Source: Lachnospiraceae bacterium
GTDB lineage: Bacteria; Bacillota; Clostridia; Lachnospirales; Lachnospiraceae
DNA length: 56,232 nucleotides
Assembly (NCBI GenBank): GCA_016288005.1
Contig: JAEEXY010000013.1
Span: 1-56,232, forward strand
Direction: 5' to 3'
Shown: positions 49,768-56,232 of the stretch, in pieces
Layout of the letters: each line of letters starts with the position of its first letter
How positions within the stretch are numbered: position 1 is the stretch's first letter
The notes under the pieces: generated by a model
What the model saw: only the letters and a program-made list of their open reading frames with translations
What the model was told of the DNA's origin: nothing
Databases searched by the model: none
Program-made: the position numbers and the translations under genes

Positions 49768-50562
49768 ATGGAAAAATATATCGAAGGAAATAAAGCGGCA
49801 TGGGAAGAGGCGTTTGATAACAGAGACGCATCATGGGGCGCTGATATAACAGAACGTATACGGAAGGAAGACTACCCGTTTTTTGAAAAAGAAATGGTTG
49901 AAGTTTTGCGAAACATCGACACGGAAGGAAAGACCGTCGGCCAGTTCTGCTGCAATAACGGCCGTGAACTGCTTTCGCTGGTGAAAAGCGGAAAGGCGGC
50001 ACAGGGGATCGGCTTTGATATTGCCGAAAACCAGGTTGCCTTTGCAAACGAAAAGGCAGAAGAACTGAACCTGCCGTGCATATTTGAAGCGGTAAATGTC
50101 TATGATATTGATGAGCGTTATGAAAAAAAGTTTGATATTGTTATCATTACCATAGGCGCACTGTGCTGGTTCGAAGATCTGAACAGGTTTTTTGCAATCG
50201 TGGCAAAATGCATGAAGCCCGGAGCCGTGATCGTACTTAACGAACAGCATCCGTGCACGAATATGCTTGCCTCGGAAGGTGATGCGGAATTTGATCCGGA
50301 ACACAGGAAGGAATGTCATTTTTCATACTTCGAGCATAAATGGACCGGAAACAGCGGCATGTATTATATGACGAAGAAGAGCTACCATTCGAAGACATTT
50401 ACCGATTTTACTCATTCGATGTCAGAAATAATCTCAGGAATGTGTAATAACGGAATTGTTATTACCGGGCTTTGGGAGTTTGATTACGATATAAGCGGCG
50501 GGTTCGCTGCGATAGATCATAGTGGTTTCCCACTCTCTATGATCCTGAAGGGGATGAAATGA
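49768..50562 (+). CDS. Class I SAM-dependent methyltransferase
   Basis: A 264-residue soluble methyltransferase. The SAM-binding motif I is the atypical VGQFCCNNGRELLSL near residue 58, followed by GIGFDIAENQVAFA (acidic motif II) and FDIVIITIGALCWFEDL. The FCCNNG form is typical of a subfamily annotated only as methyltransferase-domain proteins. Unlike the methyltransferase at 17854 it has no membrane helices. Confidence 0.85.
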   Translation: MEKYIEGNKAAWEEAFDNRDASWGADITERIRKEDYPFFEKEMVEVLRNIDTEGKTVGQFCCNNGRELLSLVKSGKAAQGIGFDIAENQVAFANEKAEELNLPCIFEAVNVYDIDERYEKKFDIVIITIGALCWFEDLNRFFAIVAKCMKPGAVIVLNEQHPCTNMLASEGDAEFDPEHRKECHFSYFEHKWTGNSGMYYMTKKSYHSKTFTDFTHSMSEIISGMCNNGIVITGLWEFDYDISGGFAAIDHSGFPLSMILKGMK

Positions 50563-50600
50563 CGGTTGAAGCGGGAAGACTCCTGCTTGAGCTTAACTGA

Positions 50601-50747
50601 AGTAAGCTGACAAGAGAATATACCGAGATCAGCGAGGAATATAAACCTCTTGTAAATGATATATATGCTGGTGATGGAGGCAAAAAGCATTCGGAATATA
50701 GCATAAAAATAAATTCAAGCTGCAGAGGAGAGAGTACATGGATTTGA
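50601..50747 (+). other. Possible gene remnant
   Basis: An open frame of 48 codons without a start, reading LTREYTEISEEYKPLVND, between the methyltransferase and the next membrane-protein gene and running into its first codons. Stops precede it in the same frame. It looks like the tail of a lost gene; the family is not recognised. Confidence 0.3.
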
Positions 50748-51352
50748 ATAAGACGATATCAAAAGCAGGTTCAGCAATCGTAACGGTGACAGTATTTTTG
50801 TTTGCGTTATTTCTGATAATCAATTTACCTATGGGCTACTTCTTTGTCTGCCTGATTTTGCCGATAGGTTTTATCATGATGACAGCAGGTCTTCAAAATG
50901 AGTGTGAAGGTGACCGCAAAATCGCCGCGAATATTGGTTTGATCCTTGCAGCGGTGTATGCCACATTTATCATGCTCGTCTACTTTGCACAGTTGACTAC
51001 GGTAAAGAATGAGCTGCTGAACGAACAGGCGGCAAAACTGTTGGTATTCGGCAAGTTCGGGCTTATCTTCAACTACGACCTGCTCGGTTACGGGGTAATG
51101 GCACTTTCGACCTTCTTCACGGGGCTTTCGATGAAGCCGGAAAACAGGACGGATAAGTGGCTCAGAGCGTTGTTGATGATACACGGAGTGTTCTACTTCA
51201 GCTGCACGTTTATGCCGATTACGGGAATGTTCGCAAGGATGTCCTCCGGGGGCGACGGAATCGGCGGAAGGCTTGCTCTGGTTGTTTGGTGTGTATATTT
51301 TCTGCCCATCGGAATACTTTCATTTCTTCATTTTCATTTTAGAAATCCTTAA
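50738..51352 (+). CDS. Six-helix integral membrane protein of unknown function
   Basis: A 204-residue protein with about six hydrophobic segments (residues ~12-33, 36-50, 65-87, 105-128, 142-162, 175-198) and a GAGGAGAG site. It resembles small DUF998/DUF4386-like membrane proteins in layout, but I cannot assign a family. No signal peptide or enzyme motif. Confidence 0.7.
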   Translation: MDLNKTISKAGSAIVTVTVFLFALFLIINLPMGYFFVCLILPIGFIMMTAGLQNECEGDRKIAANIGLILAAVYATFIMLVYFAQLTTVKNELLNEQAAKLLVFGKFGLIFNYDLLGYGVMALSTFFTGLSMKPENRTDKWLRALLMIHGVFYFSCTFMPITGMFARMSSGGDGIGGRLALVVWCVYFLPIGILSFLHFHFRNP

Positions 51353-51630
51353 TAGCTTGTAAAGGATCATAATAATGGCGTACGAAAATCCGGGCATAGT
51401 TCAAGATACTGCTAAAAAAATGATTGAAACATGCTGAGAGCACTTTGTGCGATGCAGAGTGCCTTTTTTGATAGGAGTTTGGAAGAAACGGTACTATAAT
51501 CTGTTTAGAGTTTTGAAGAAACGGAACAAAACTGTTTTGAGGAGATAATATGTTCAAAAGAAAAGCTTTAGAACGGGAGAAAAATACGTGGTGGTGAACA
51601 CAAAAAAATATTTAATGTGAGACTGAAAAT
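51353..51630. other. Intergenic region without a recognised gene
   Basis: 278 bp. A 20-codon frame (ATG at 51375) is too short to support. A terminator lies at 51440. The rest is AT-rich, and no clear promoter boxes for the adenosine deaminase-like gene were found. Confidence 0.5.
51440..51469 (+). terminator. Terminator after the six-helix membrane protein gene
   Basis: Nine-bp stem GCACTTTGT / GTGCAGAGTGC-type pairing with two G-U pairs (51440-51462), loop GCGAT, followed by CTTTTTTG. Confidence 0.75.
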
Positions 51631-52569
51631 ATGGATTTTATAGAAGCGCTAAAAATAGGAGACATGGAAGCAATCCGCAAATGTCCCAAGGCTGATCTGC
51701 ACAACCATTTTGTGCTTGGAGGAAGCCGCAAATTTTTGTTTGAACATTCCGGTCGGGATATACGGCCGATTACCAACCCTCTTAATTCTATGGATGAGAT
51801 GCACGCATGGAACGGAGAGAACATAGGAAGTTTCTTTGATACGACTGAAGGTCGTAGAATGCTGATAAATGCTACCTTTACCCAGGCAAAAGAAGATGGT
51901 GTTACTATTCTTGAAATCGGTGAAGATGTTTGGGGGCTGGGTGCATTTTTCAATAACGACATCGATGAACTGGTGGATGCGTTTGAATCCGCTCATCGGG
52001 AAATTGCACCGGAGATAGAACTCAGGCTTCAGATTGGAATGTCGCGCCACTGTGATATTGCGTATTTAGAGGATTGCCTGTCTCATTTCTGGGGATGCAA
52101 AGCCTTTTATTCGATAGATTTATATGGAGATGAGCTGGCGCAGCCCATAGAAAACTTTATCCCCATCTATAGACGGGCTAAGGCTGAAGGTTTGAGACTG
52201 AAAGCTCACGTTGGAGAATGGGGGACGGCGGAGGATGTACGCCGGGCTGTAGAATGTTTGGAACTTGATGAGGTCCAGCACGGGATCGCGGCGGTAAATG
52301 ATCCTTCTGTAGTCCGTTTTCTGGCAGATCATAAGATTCGGCTAAACATTACACCATCGAGCAACTATCTTCTTGGAAGGGTTAAAGACTTGAAGACTCA
52401 CCCCATTGCTGAGCTTTATCATAGCGGTGTGGATGTAACCATCAATTCAGATGATGTATTGATTTTTGATTCGGACGTATCCAAGGAATACCTCCGTTTA
52501 TATCAGAGCGGATGTCTGACTGCGGAGGAACTGGACAATATCAGAATCATTGGGTTAGATGCAAATTAA
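51631..52569 (+). CDS. Adenosine deaminase-family protein
   Basis: A 312-residue amidohydrolase of the adenosine/adenine deaminase family. Metal site HxH is in KADLHNHF (H24, H26); substrate and metal residues lie in KAHVGEWGTAEDVRRAVE (His near 192, Glu of VGE), EVQHGIAAV, and INSDDVLIF. These match the family HAGE, HG and DD motifs. It is shorter than typical (~340 residues), and the N-terminal FVLGGSRKFLFEHSG differs from classical enzymes, so the substrate could be another purine. The ribosome site is weak. Confidence 0.8.
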   Translation: MDFIEALKIGDMEAIRKCPKADLHNHFVLGGSRKFLFEHSGRDIRPITNPLNSMDEMHAWNGENIGSFFDTTEGRRMLINATFTQAKEDGVTILEIGEDVWGLGAFFNNDIDELVDAFESAHREIAPEIELRLQIGMSRHCDIAYLEDCLSHFWGCKAFYSIDLYGDELAQPIENFIPIYRRAKAEGLRLKAHVGEWGTAEDVRRAVECLELDEVQHGIAAVNDPSVVRFLADHKIRLNITPSSNYLLGRVKDLKTHPIAELYHSGVDVTINSDDVLIFDSDVSKEYLRLYQSGCLTAEELDNIRIIGLDAN

Positions 52570-52583
52570 AGCAACAAAAACAC

Positions 52584-52613
52584 TTCCTGTACTCTGAAAC
52601 CGGGGTACAGGAA
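52584..52613. other. Stem-loop after the adenosine deaminase-like gene
   Basis: Perfect 9-bp arms TTCCTGTAC / GTACAGGAA with a 12-nt loop, 15 bp after the stop. A-runs on both sides; no T-run on the + strand, so termination is uncertain. Confidence 0.4.
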
Positions 52614-52626
52614 AAAATATATCTCA

Positions 52627-52650
52627 AACAAGACATACAGTTGTCTTGTT
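52627..52650. promoter_or_regulatory. Palindromic operator before the WYL regulator gene
   Basis: Perfect 8-bp inverted repeat AACAAGAC / GTCTTGTT around ATACAGTT, 33 bp before the ATG at 52684. A symmetric site here is the natural operator for autoregulation by the WYL regulator. No other copy was noticed in the window. Confidence 0.65.
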
Positions 52651-52683
52651 TGCTCTGGTAAGATAAACAGGAAAGGTGAACAT

Positions 52684-53604
52684 ATGAAGATTGACAGGTT
52701 GATCGGAATATTATCGATACTGCTGCAAAAAGAGATAATAACGGCGCCTGAGCTTGCGGAGCATTTTGAAGTGTCTCGAAGAACGATAGGCAGAGATATA
52801 GAAGCTCTTTGCAAGGCGGGAATACCGATTCGCACTATGCAAGGATCCGGAGGTGGTATCACCATTATGAGCGGATACCGAATGGACAGGACTCTTTTGA
52901 CATCCCGGGATATGCAGATGATCCTTGCCGGACTTCGGAGTTTGGATAGTGTGAGCGGAAGCCGATATTACGGTCAATTGATGGAAAAGATTCAGGCAGG
53001 TTCATCCGAACTTATCAGTGGGAGGGATTCCATCTTGATCGATCTGTCCTCCTGGTACAAAACATCGTTGGCCCCCAAGATAGCAACCATACAGGATGCA
53101 ATAGAGAACAGACATATACTTGAGTTTTACTACTATGCTCCGTCGGGAGAAAGCAAACGTTCTATAGAACCATATTATGTTGTTTTCAAATGGACCAGCT
53201 GGTATGTGTATGGATGGTGTCTGAAACGTAAAGATTACAGGCTGTTTAAGCTGAATCGCATGGATAAGGTAAAAGAAACAGAACAGGGATTTGTATGCAG
53301 AAATGCACCGGTTCCTGACCTTACATCTGAATTGGCATTTCCAAGGAATATTGTTCTCAGAGCATTATTTGAGCCGGATATGAAATGGAGATTGGTGGAG
53401 GAATTTGGACCGGACTGCTATGAGGAGCAGGAAGATGGAAGACTTCTTTTGATTCAGGACTACAGTGATATAAACGATCTTACTATGTGGATGCTTACCT
53501 TCGGAGAAAAGGTTGAGGTTATTGAACCGATAGAAGTACGAGAAAAACTTAAAAGAATTGCAGAATCTATGATTAAAACCTATGGAGGGAAAAGAAATGG
53601 GTAA
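52684..53604 (+). CDS. WYL-domain transcription regulator (YafY type)
   Basis: A 306-residue regulator. The N-terminal HTH_11 winged helix (ITAPELAEHFEVSRRTIGRD) is followed by the ligand-binding WYL domain (ILEFYYYAPSGESKRSIEPY and WTSWYVYGWCLKRKDYRLFK) and a C-terminal WCX region. It overlaps the RidA-like gene by 8 nt, and a palindrome lies just upstream, so it likely controls its own operon with RidA and GyrI-like proteins. A GGAAAGGTG ribosome site is present. Confidence 0.88.
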   Translation: MKIDRLIGILSILLQKEIITAPELAEHFEVSRRTIGRDIEALCKAGIPIRTMQGSGGGITIMSGYRMDRTLLTSRDMQMILAGLRSLDSVSGSRYYGQLMEKIQAGSSELISGRDSILIDLSSWYKTSLAPKIATIQDAIENRHILEFYYYAPSGESKRSIEPYYVVFKWTSWYVYGWCLKRKDYRLFKLNRMDKVKETEQGFVCRNAPVPDLTSELAFPRNIVLRALFEPDMKWRLVEEFGPDCYEEQEDGRLLLIQDYSDINDLTMWMLTFGEKVEVIEPIEVREKLKRIAESMIKTYGGKRNG

Positions 53605-53962
53605 AATTGAAAGATACGAAGTTAATGAACAGTGGGCACATTCCGGAATCATCAAGGCTGGTGACTTTTGCTTTTTGGGTTATTGTGTGGGAAATATCGG
53701 AGGCTCCATAGAAGAACAGATCAATGGGGCGTTTAACAACATGGAAGAAAGGCTTGCCATGGTTGGCCTTACTCTTGAATCTGTAGTTCAGATGGATTGT
53801 CTTTTCAGAGACGTTTGGAATATCCCAGTCATGGAAAAAATCATAAAGGAAAGATTTGGCGGAAAGTATCCGGTGAGAAAATCAATACAGACCGAATTTG
53901 CGCATGTGGGTGGCAAGGACGGCCTGCAATTTCAGGTCGATGCGGTTGCATACTGCGGATAA
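53597..53962 (+). CDS. RidA-family protein
   Basis: A 121-residue RidA/YjgF-fold protein. Family members deaminate reactive enamine/imine intermediates. The start at 53597 follows GGAGGG and overlaps the WYL gene; an in-frame ATG at 53582 precedes that site and is rejected. Segments: GSIEEQINGAFNNMEERL, MDCLFRDVWNIPVMEKI and PVRKSIQTEF, where the Arg matches the RidA substrate-binding Arg, then LQFQVDAVAY. It is part of a three-gene operon. Confidence 0.87.
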   Translation: MGKIERYEVNEQWAHSGIIKAGDFCFLGYCVGNIGGSIEEQINGAFNNMEERLAMVGLTLESVVQMDCLFRDVWNIPVMEKIIKERFGGKYPVRKSIQTEFAHVGGKDGLQFQVDAVAYCG

Positions 53963-53990
53963 AAGAATTTTGGCACAGGGGGTAAGTGTG

Positions 53991-54629
53991 ATGGCATTTG
54001 ATTTTAAGAAAGAATACAAAGAGTTTTACATGCCAAAAGATAAGCCGACAATAATATCGGTTCCAAAGATGAATTATATTGCGGTTCGTGGCAAAGGCAA
54101 TCCAAACGATGAAAATGGTGAATATAAAGCTGCAATCGGACTGTTATATGGGATTGCTTTTACTATCAAGATGAGCAAGAAAGGCGACCATCAGATAGAT
54201 GGATTCTTCGATTATGTGGTTCCGCCATTGGAGGGCTTTTGGTGGATGGACGGCAAGGACGGTATTGATTATGCACACAAGGAAGATTTTCGCTGGATTT
54301 CTGTGATACGCCTTCCCGATTTTGTGAGCGAATATGATTTCAATTGGGCAGTAAATGAGGCAACAAAAAAGAAAAAACAGGACTTCTCTAAAGTCGAGTT
54401 CCTGACAGTTGAAGAGGGCTTATGTGTCCAATGCATGCATATAGGTTCCTATGATGATGAGCCTGTGACAGTAGAGACAATGCATGCATATATAGAAAAA
54501 GAGGGGTATGTTCTTGATATTTCTGATAAAAGGCTGCATCATGAGATATATCTGAGTGATGCAAGAAAAGTTGCCCCTGAGAAATTGAAGACGGTGATTC
54601 GGCACCCTATCAGAAAGAAAGATAATTAA
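53991..54629 (+). CDS. GyrI-like small-molecule-binding protein
   Basis: A 212-residue cytoplasmic protein of the GyrI-like family (SHS2 fold). Segments: VPKMNYIAVRGKGNPNDENG, YGIAFTIKM, YVVPPLEGFWWM and GLCVQCMHIGSYDDEPVT, then HHEIYLSDARKVAPEKLKTV. The start at 53991 follows a G-rich site; an in-frame ATG at 53898 lies inside the RidA gene and is rejected. Members bind or hydrolyse hydrophobic small molecules and are common partners of WYL and MerR regulators. Confidence 0.85.
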   Translation: MAFDFKKEYKEFYMPKDKPTIISVPKMNYIAVRGKGNPNDENGEYKAAIGLLYGIAFTIKMSKKGDHQIDGFFDYVVPPLEGFWWMDGKDGIDYAHKEDFRWISVIRLPDFVSEYDFNWAVNEATKKKKQDFSKVEFLTVEEGLCVQCMHIGSYDDEPVTVETMHAYIEKEGYVLDISDKRLHHEIYLSDARKVAPEKLKTVIRHPIRKKDN

Positions 54630-54661
54630 TAAAAACTGCGGGAACAGAGGATTTTTAAAGA

Positions 54662-54700
54662 ATGATAAGAATTTTATTCATCTGCCACGGCAACACGTAG
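54662..54700 (+). pseudogene. 5' remnant of a low-molecular-weight tyrosine phosphatase gene
   Basis: The frame encodes MIRILFICHGNT and then a stop. That is the start of LMW-PTP proteins (family start like M-I-x-V-L-F-V-C-H-G-N-I-C-R-S), cut just before the catalytic Arg. Only the phosphate-loop Cys-His-Gly-Asn remains. The following bases do not continue the family in any frame. Confidence 0.7.
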
Positions 54701-54860
54701 TTGGGGGCTTGCATATAAGCGCAGAACCGCGGCATAATGCGGCATATCTTGCCCGATTAATATTTTCTTACTACGGTTTTACTACGTTTCACGAAAGATA
54801 AAGCTCAATGAGAATGGCATCAGCGAGAAGTAATAAGGGGGATGGATATGGCTAAAGAAA
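54701..54860. other. Non-coding scar region
   Basis: 160 bp following the phosphatase remnant with no gene. TTACTACG occurs twice within 18 bp (54769-54786), and a short frame (ATG 54848, with AAGGGGG upstream) stops after 15 codons. The abrupt change after the phosphatase start suggests an insertion or deletion junction. No integrase or inverted repeat was found. Confidence 0.45.
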
Positions 54861-54992
54861 ATGAAATTGTTGTCAGAAAAGGCAGAGATAAGTAGGCAAG
54901 GAAAGAATTGGTATATTTGTATCGAAGGATGCATTATTACCGTGAATGCTAGCAGTTATACAATTATTACAGCACACAAAGAAAAGAGATAG
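54861..54992 (+). pseudogene. C-terminal remnant of a DUF3781 gene
   Basis: A 43-codon frame ending ISRQGKNWYICIEGCIITVN and SYTIITAHKEKR. This resembles the end of DUF3781 proteins (GKNWY...ITVN.YSYTIITAHK); the family's N-terminal part is missing. It may be a remnant or a very short derivative. Confidence 0.55.
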
Positions 54993-54997
54993 TTAGG

Positions 54998-55606
54998 ATG
55001 GAACGCCCGAAGTTTAACGAAATAAAAGACTACGACGAATTTTGCAAATATTATTGGTATCGAGAAGAACTGATCAAAATATGTAAAGAGCTTGGACTTA
55101 AGGCCAATGGAAGCAAAATAGAGTTGAACGATGTTATTAAGGCATATTTCTCCGGTGAAAAAGTCCTGCCTGAAAAGAGAAGAATAAAATGTACAAAGAC
55201 TGCGGTAAAGGAACTGACTCTTGATACAGGTCTTATAGAGTGTGGATTTACATTTGGTAACAGATTTCGGGAGTTCTATGCAGAGCAGACAGGGGTAAGA
55301 CCATTCAAGTTCAATGTTGACATGGTTGCATCTGCTAAGGCAGTAAAGGAAAATGGCGATGAGTCTTTTACATTGGGGGATCTTTTGGATATCTATTATG
55401 GAAATAGAGCATATGTCAAATATGATAAATCAGCCCTTCAATGGAATAAATTTGTGAAAGATTTTTGTGCGGATGATTCAACGAAGATATTTGATGAAAG
55501 ATTGAAAGCAGCCGCATTTCTTTGGCGGATCGTAAGAGACTCGGATATGAAAAAAGAGTATTCACACGAGCTATTTGAAAAATACAAAGATAGTATTACG
55601 ATTTAA
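54998..55606 (+). CDS. SAP-domain protein (DUF6434-like C-terminus)
   Basis: A 202-residue protein. The N-terminal ~50 residues match a SAP-type nucleic-acid-binding helix pair (YREELIKICKELGLKANGSK and IELNDVIKAYFSG). The remaining part (RIKCTKTAVKELTLDTGLIE, TFGNRFREFYAEQTG, FTLGDLLDIYYGNRAY) resembles the uncharacterised DUF6434 region that often follows SAP in Firmicutes. The ribosome site is weak (TTAGG). It lies after a stretch of gene remnants, in AT-rich DNA. The role is unknown. Confidence 0.75.
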   Translation: MERPKFNEIKDYDEFCKYYWYREELIKICKELGLKANGSKIELNDVIKAYFSGEKVLPEKRRIKCTKTAVKELTLDTGLIECGFTFGNRFREFYAEQTGVRPFKFNVDMVASAKAVKENGDESFTLGDLLDIYYGNRAYVKYDKSALQWNKFVKDFCADDSTKIFDERLKAAAFLWRIVRDSDMKKEYSHELFEKYKDSITI

Positions 55607-55664
55607 TTACAGGATAATTTACTACGAGGGATGAGACGATTTGAGGGAACAAAAGGAGTTGTAG

Positions 55665-56232
55665 ATGGTAAAAGTTTTTAATGTAGAAGACAGAAAAAGC
55701 ACATTGAATTATATACTTTCAACATCCCGGGATTGTCCAAAGATAGTTTCTTTGGTTCAAGTAGGATCCGGAGCCGAAGGTTTCCATGATGAAAAGTCTG
55801 ATTTGGATTTTGTAATAGCATATGATTCCAGCGAATCCATGTCAGAAGTTATGGATTACATGCATAAAATGATTTCTGAGAAGTACAGTGTTTTATTCTT
55901 TACACAATCTGCAGAGAGACATCTTCAAGTTTATGTATTGGATAATCTTTTGGAGATAGATATAGGATATGGGTGTTATGAGCATGCAGCAGCTTTAAAA
56001 CCTGCATTTAAGGTTCTTTTTGACAATTCAGGTGTCGTAGAAGATAAAATGATCCAGTCCAGAACTACTATGGATGAGCAAATATATGGCAGTAAACAGA
56101 AGAATGATCTGGAAACTGCTCGTAATTATGCATGGACACATTTGATGCATGCAGCAGTAGCTATTAAGCGAAACAATTATTTTCGTACTGTAGGGGAACT
56201 TGAATTTGTTAGAAAAATATATATTGATCTTT
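55665..56232 (+). CDS. Nucleotidyltransferase-domain protein, 3' end outside window
   Basis: A frame open to the right edge of the window (189 codons visible), with an AAAAGGAG site 6 nt before its ATG at 55665. It encodes a nucleotidyltransferase (Pol beta-like) fold: the motif VGSGAEGFHDEKSDLDFVI holds the GS and the D-x-D metal site, and VYVLDNLLEIDIGYG holds a third acidic position. The later part (ETARNYAWTHLMHAAVAIKR) is helical. Members include aminoglycoside and lincosamide adenylyltransferases and toxin-antitoxin enzymes; which one cannot be decided. AT-rich like the gene before it. Confidence 0.8.
   Translation, partial: MVKVFNVEDRKSTLNYILSTSRDCPKIVSLVQVGSGAEGFHDEKSDLDFVIAYDSSESMSEVMDYMHKMISEKYSVLFFTQSAERHLQVYVLDNLLEIDIGYGCYEHAAALKPAFKVLFDNSGVVEDKMIQSRTTMDEQIYGSKQKNDLETARNYAWTHLMHAAVAIKRNNYFRTVGELEFVRKIYIDL

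Noticed and set aside
50738-51352. Calling the 204-residue membrane protein a transporter
   Set aside because: Only hydrophobic segments are visible; no transport motif or partner gene supports it.
54778-55626. TTTACTACG at 54778 and 55618 as direct repeats flanking the SAP-domain gene
   Set aside because: Nine bases can recur by chance, and there is no integrase, inverted repeat or longer identity.

Overview
The window looks like chromosomal DNA of a Gram-positive clostridial bacterium, most likely a Lachnospiraceae-type gut or rumen species. The basis is strong AGGAGG-type ribosome sites, lipobox lipoproteins, Pro/Thr wall linkers, a YesM/YesN two-component pair, MmsAB and LplABC-type sugar importers, a FeoA-FeoA-FeoB operon, an ATC-hydrolase family protein and DUF2325. 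G+C is about half by eye over most of the window. It is visibly more AT-rich in the first ~0.7 kb, in the 36.5-39.4 kb gene and in the last ~5 kb. The genus is inference.

Layout. 1-7.4 kb: end of a YesM-type histidine kinase, an AraC-type response regulator, a XylF-like sugar-binding lipoprotein, then a ChvE-like binding protein with the MmsA/MmsB importer. Together they form a sugar-sensing and uptake locus. 7.5-13.5 kb: a c-di-GMP module made of a PAS-GGDEF cyclase, a 1229-residue membrane protein that joins an ECF-S-like integral membrane domain, a beta-propeller sensor, a Y_Y_Y domain and an intact HD-GYP phosphodiesterase, and a membrane-anchored BMP/PnrA-like binding protein overlapping it by 4 nt.

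13.5-29.7 kb: a metal (probably iron) regulon. It holds two short DtxR-family repressors, feoA-feoA-feoB plus a Cys-rich small membrane protein, a run of methyltransferase, hydrolase, reductase and membrane-protein genes, a heterodimeric ABC transporter, a DUF2325 protein and a ZIP metal transporter. Eight exact copies of a 16-bp palindrome, GTTAG-N6-CTAAC, lie in front of these units and were found nowhere else in the window. One copy forms the stem of a terminator.

29.7-43.3 kb: surface and carbohydrate functions. These are a transglutaminase-like wall lipoprotein, a YjjG-like nucleotidase, a six-hairpin-glycosidase-like protein, and a leftward run of three exported proteins (a 35-cysteine lipoprotein with an RsgI-like domain, a 970-residue protein and a leucine-rich-repeat protein). 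A membrane-embedded LuxR regulator followed by a short-chain dehydrogenase closes the region. 43.3-47 kb: a complete LplABC-type saccharide importer with a strong promoter and a structured leader.

47-56.2 kb: single-gene accessory functions (YcaQ/AlkX-type glycosylase, flavin reductase-like protein, GNAT, methyltransferase, adenosine deaminase-like protein). Then come a WYL regulator-RidA-GyrI operon with a palindromic operator and a stretch of gene remnants (start of a low-molecular-weight tyrosine phosphatase, end of a DUF3781 gene). The window ends with a SAP-domain protein and a nucleotidyltransferase cut off by its right edge. No rRNA, tRNA, CRISPR array, intact insertion sequence or replication origin was seen.
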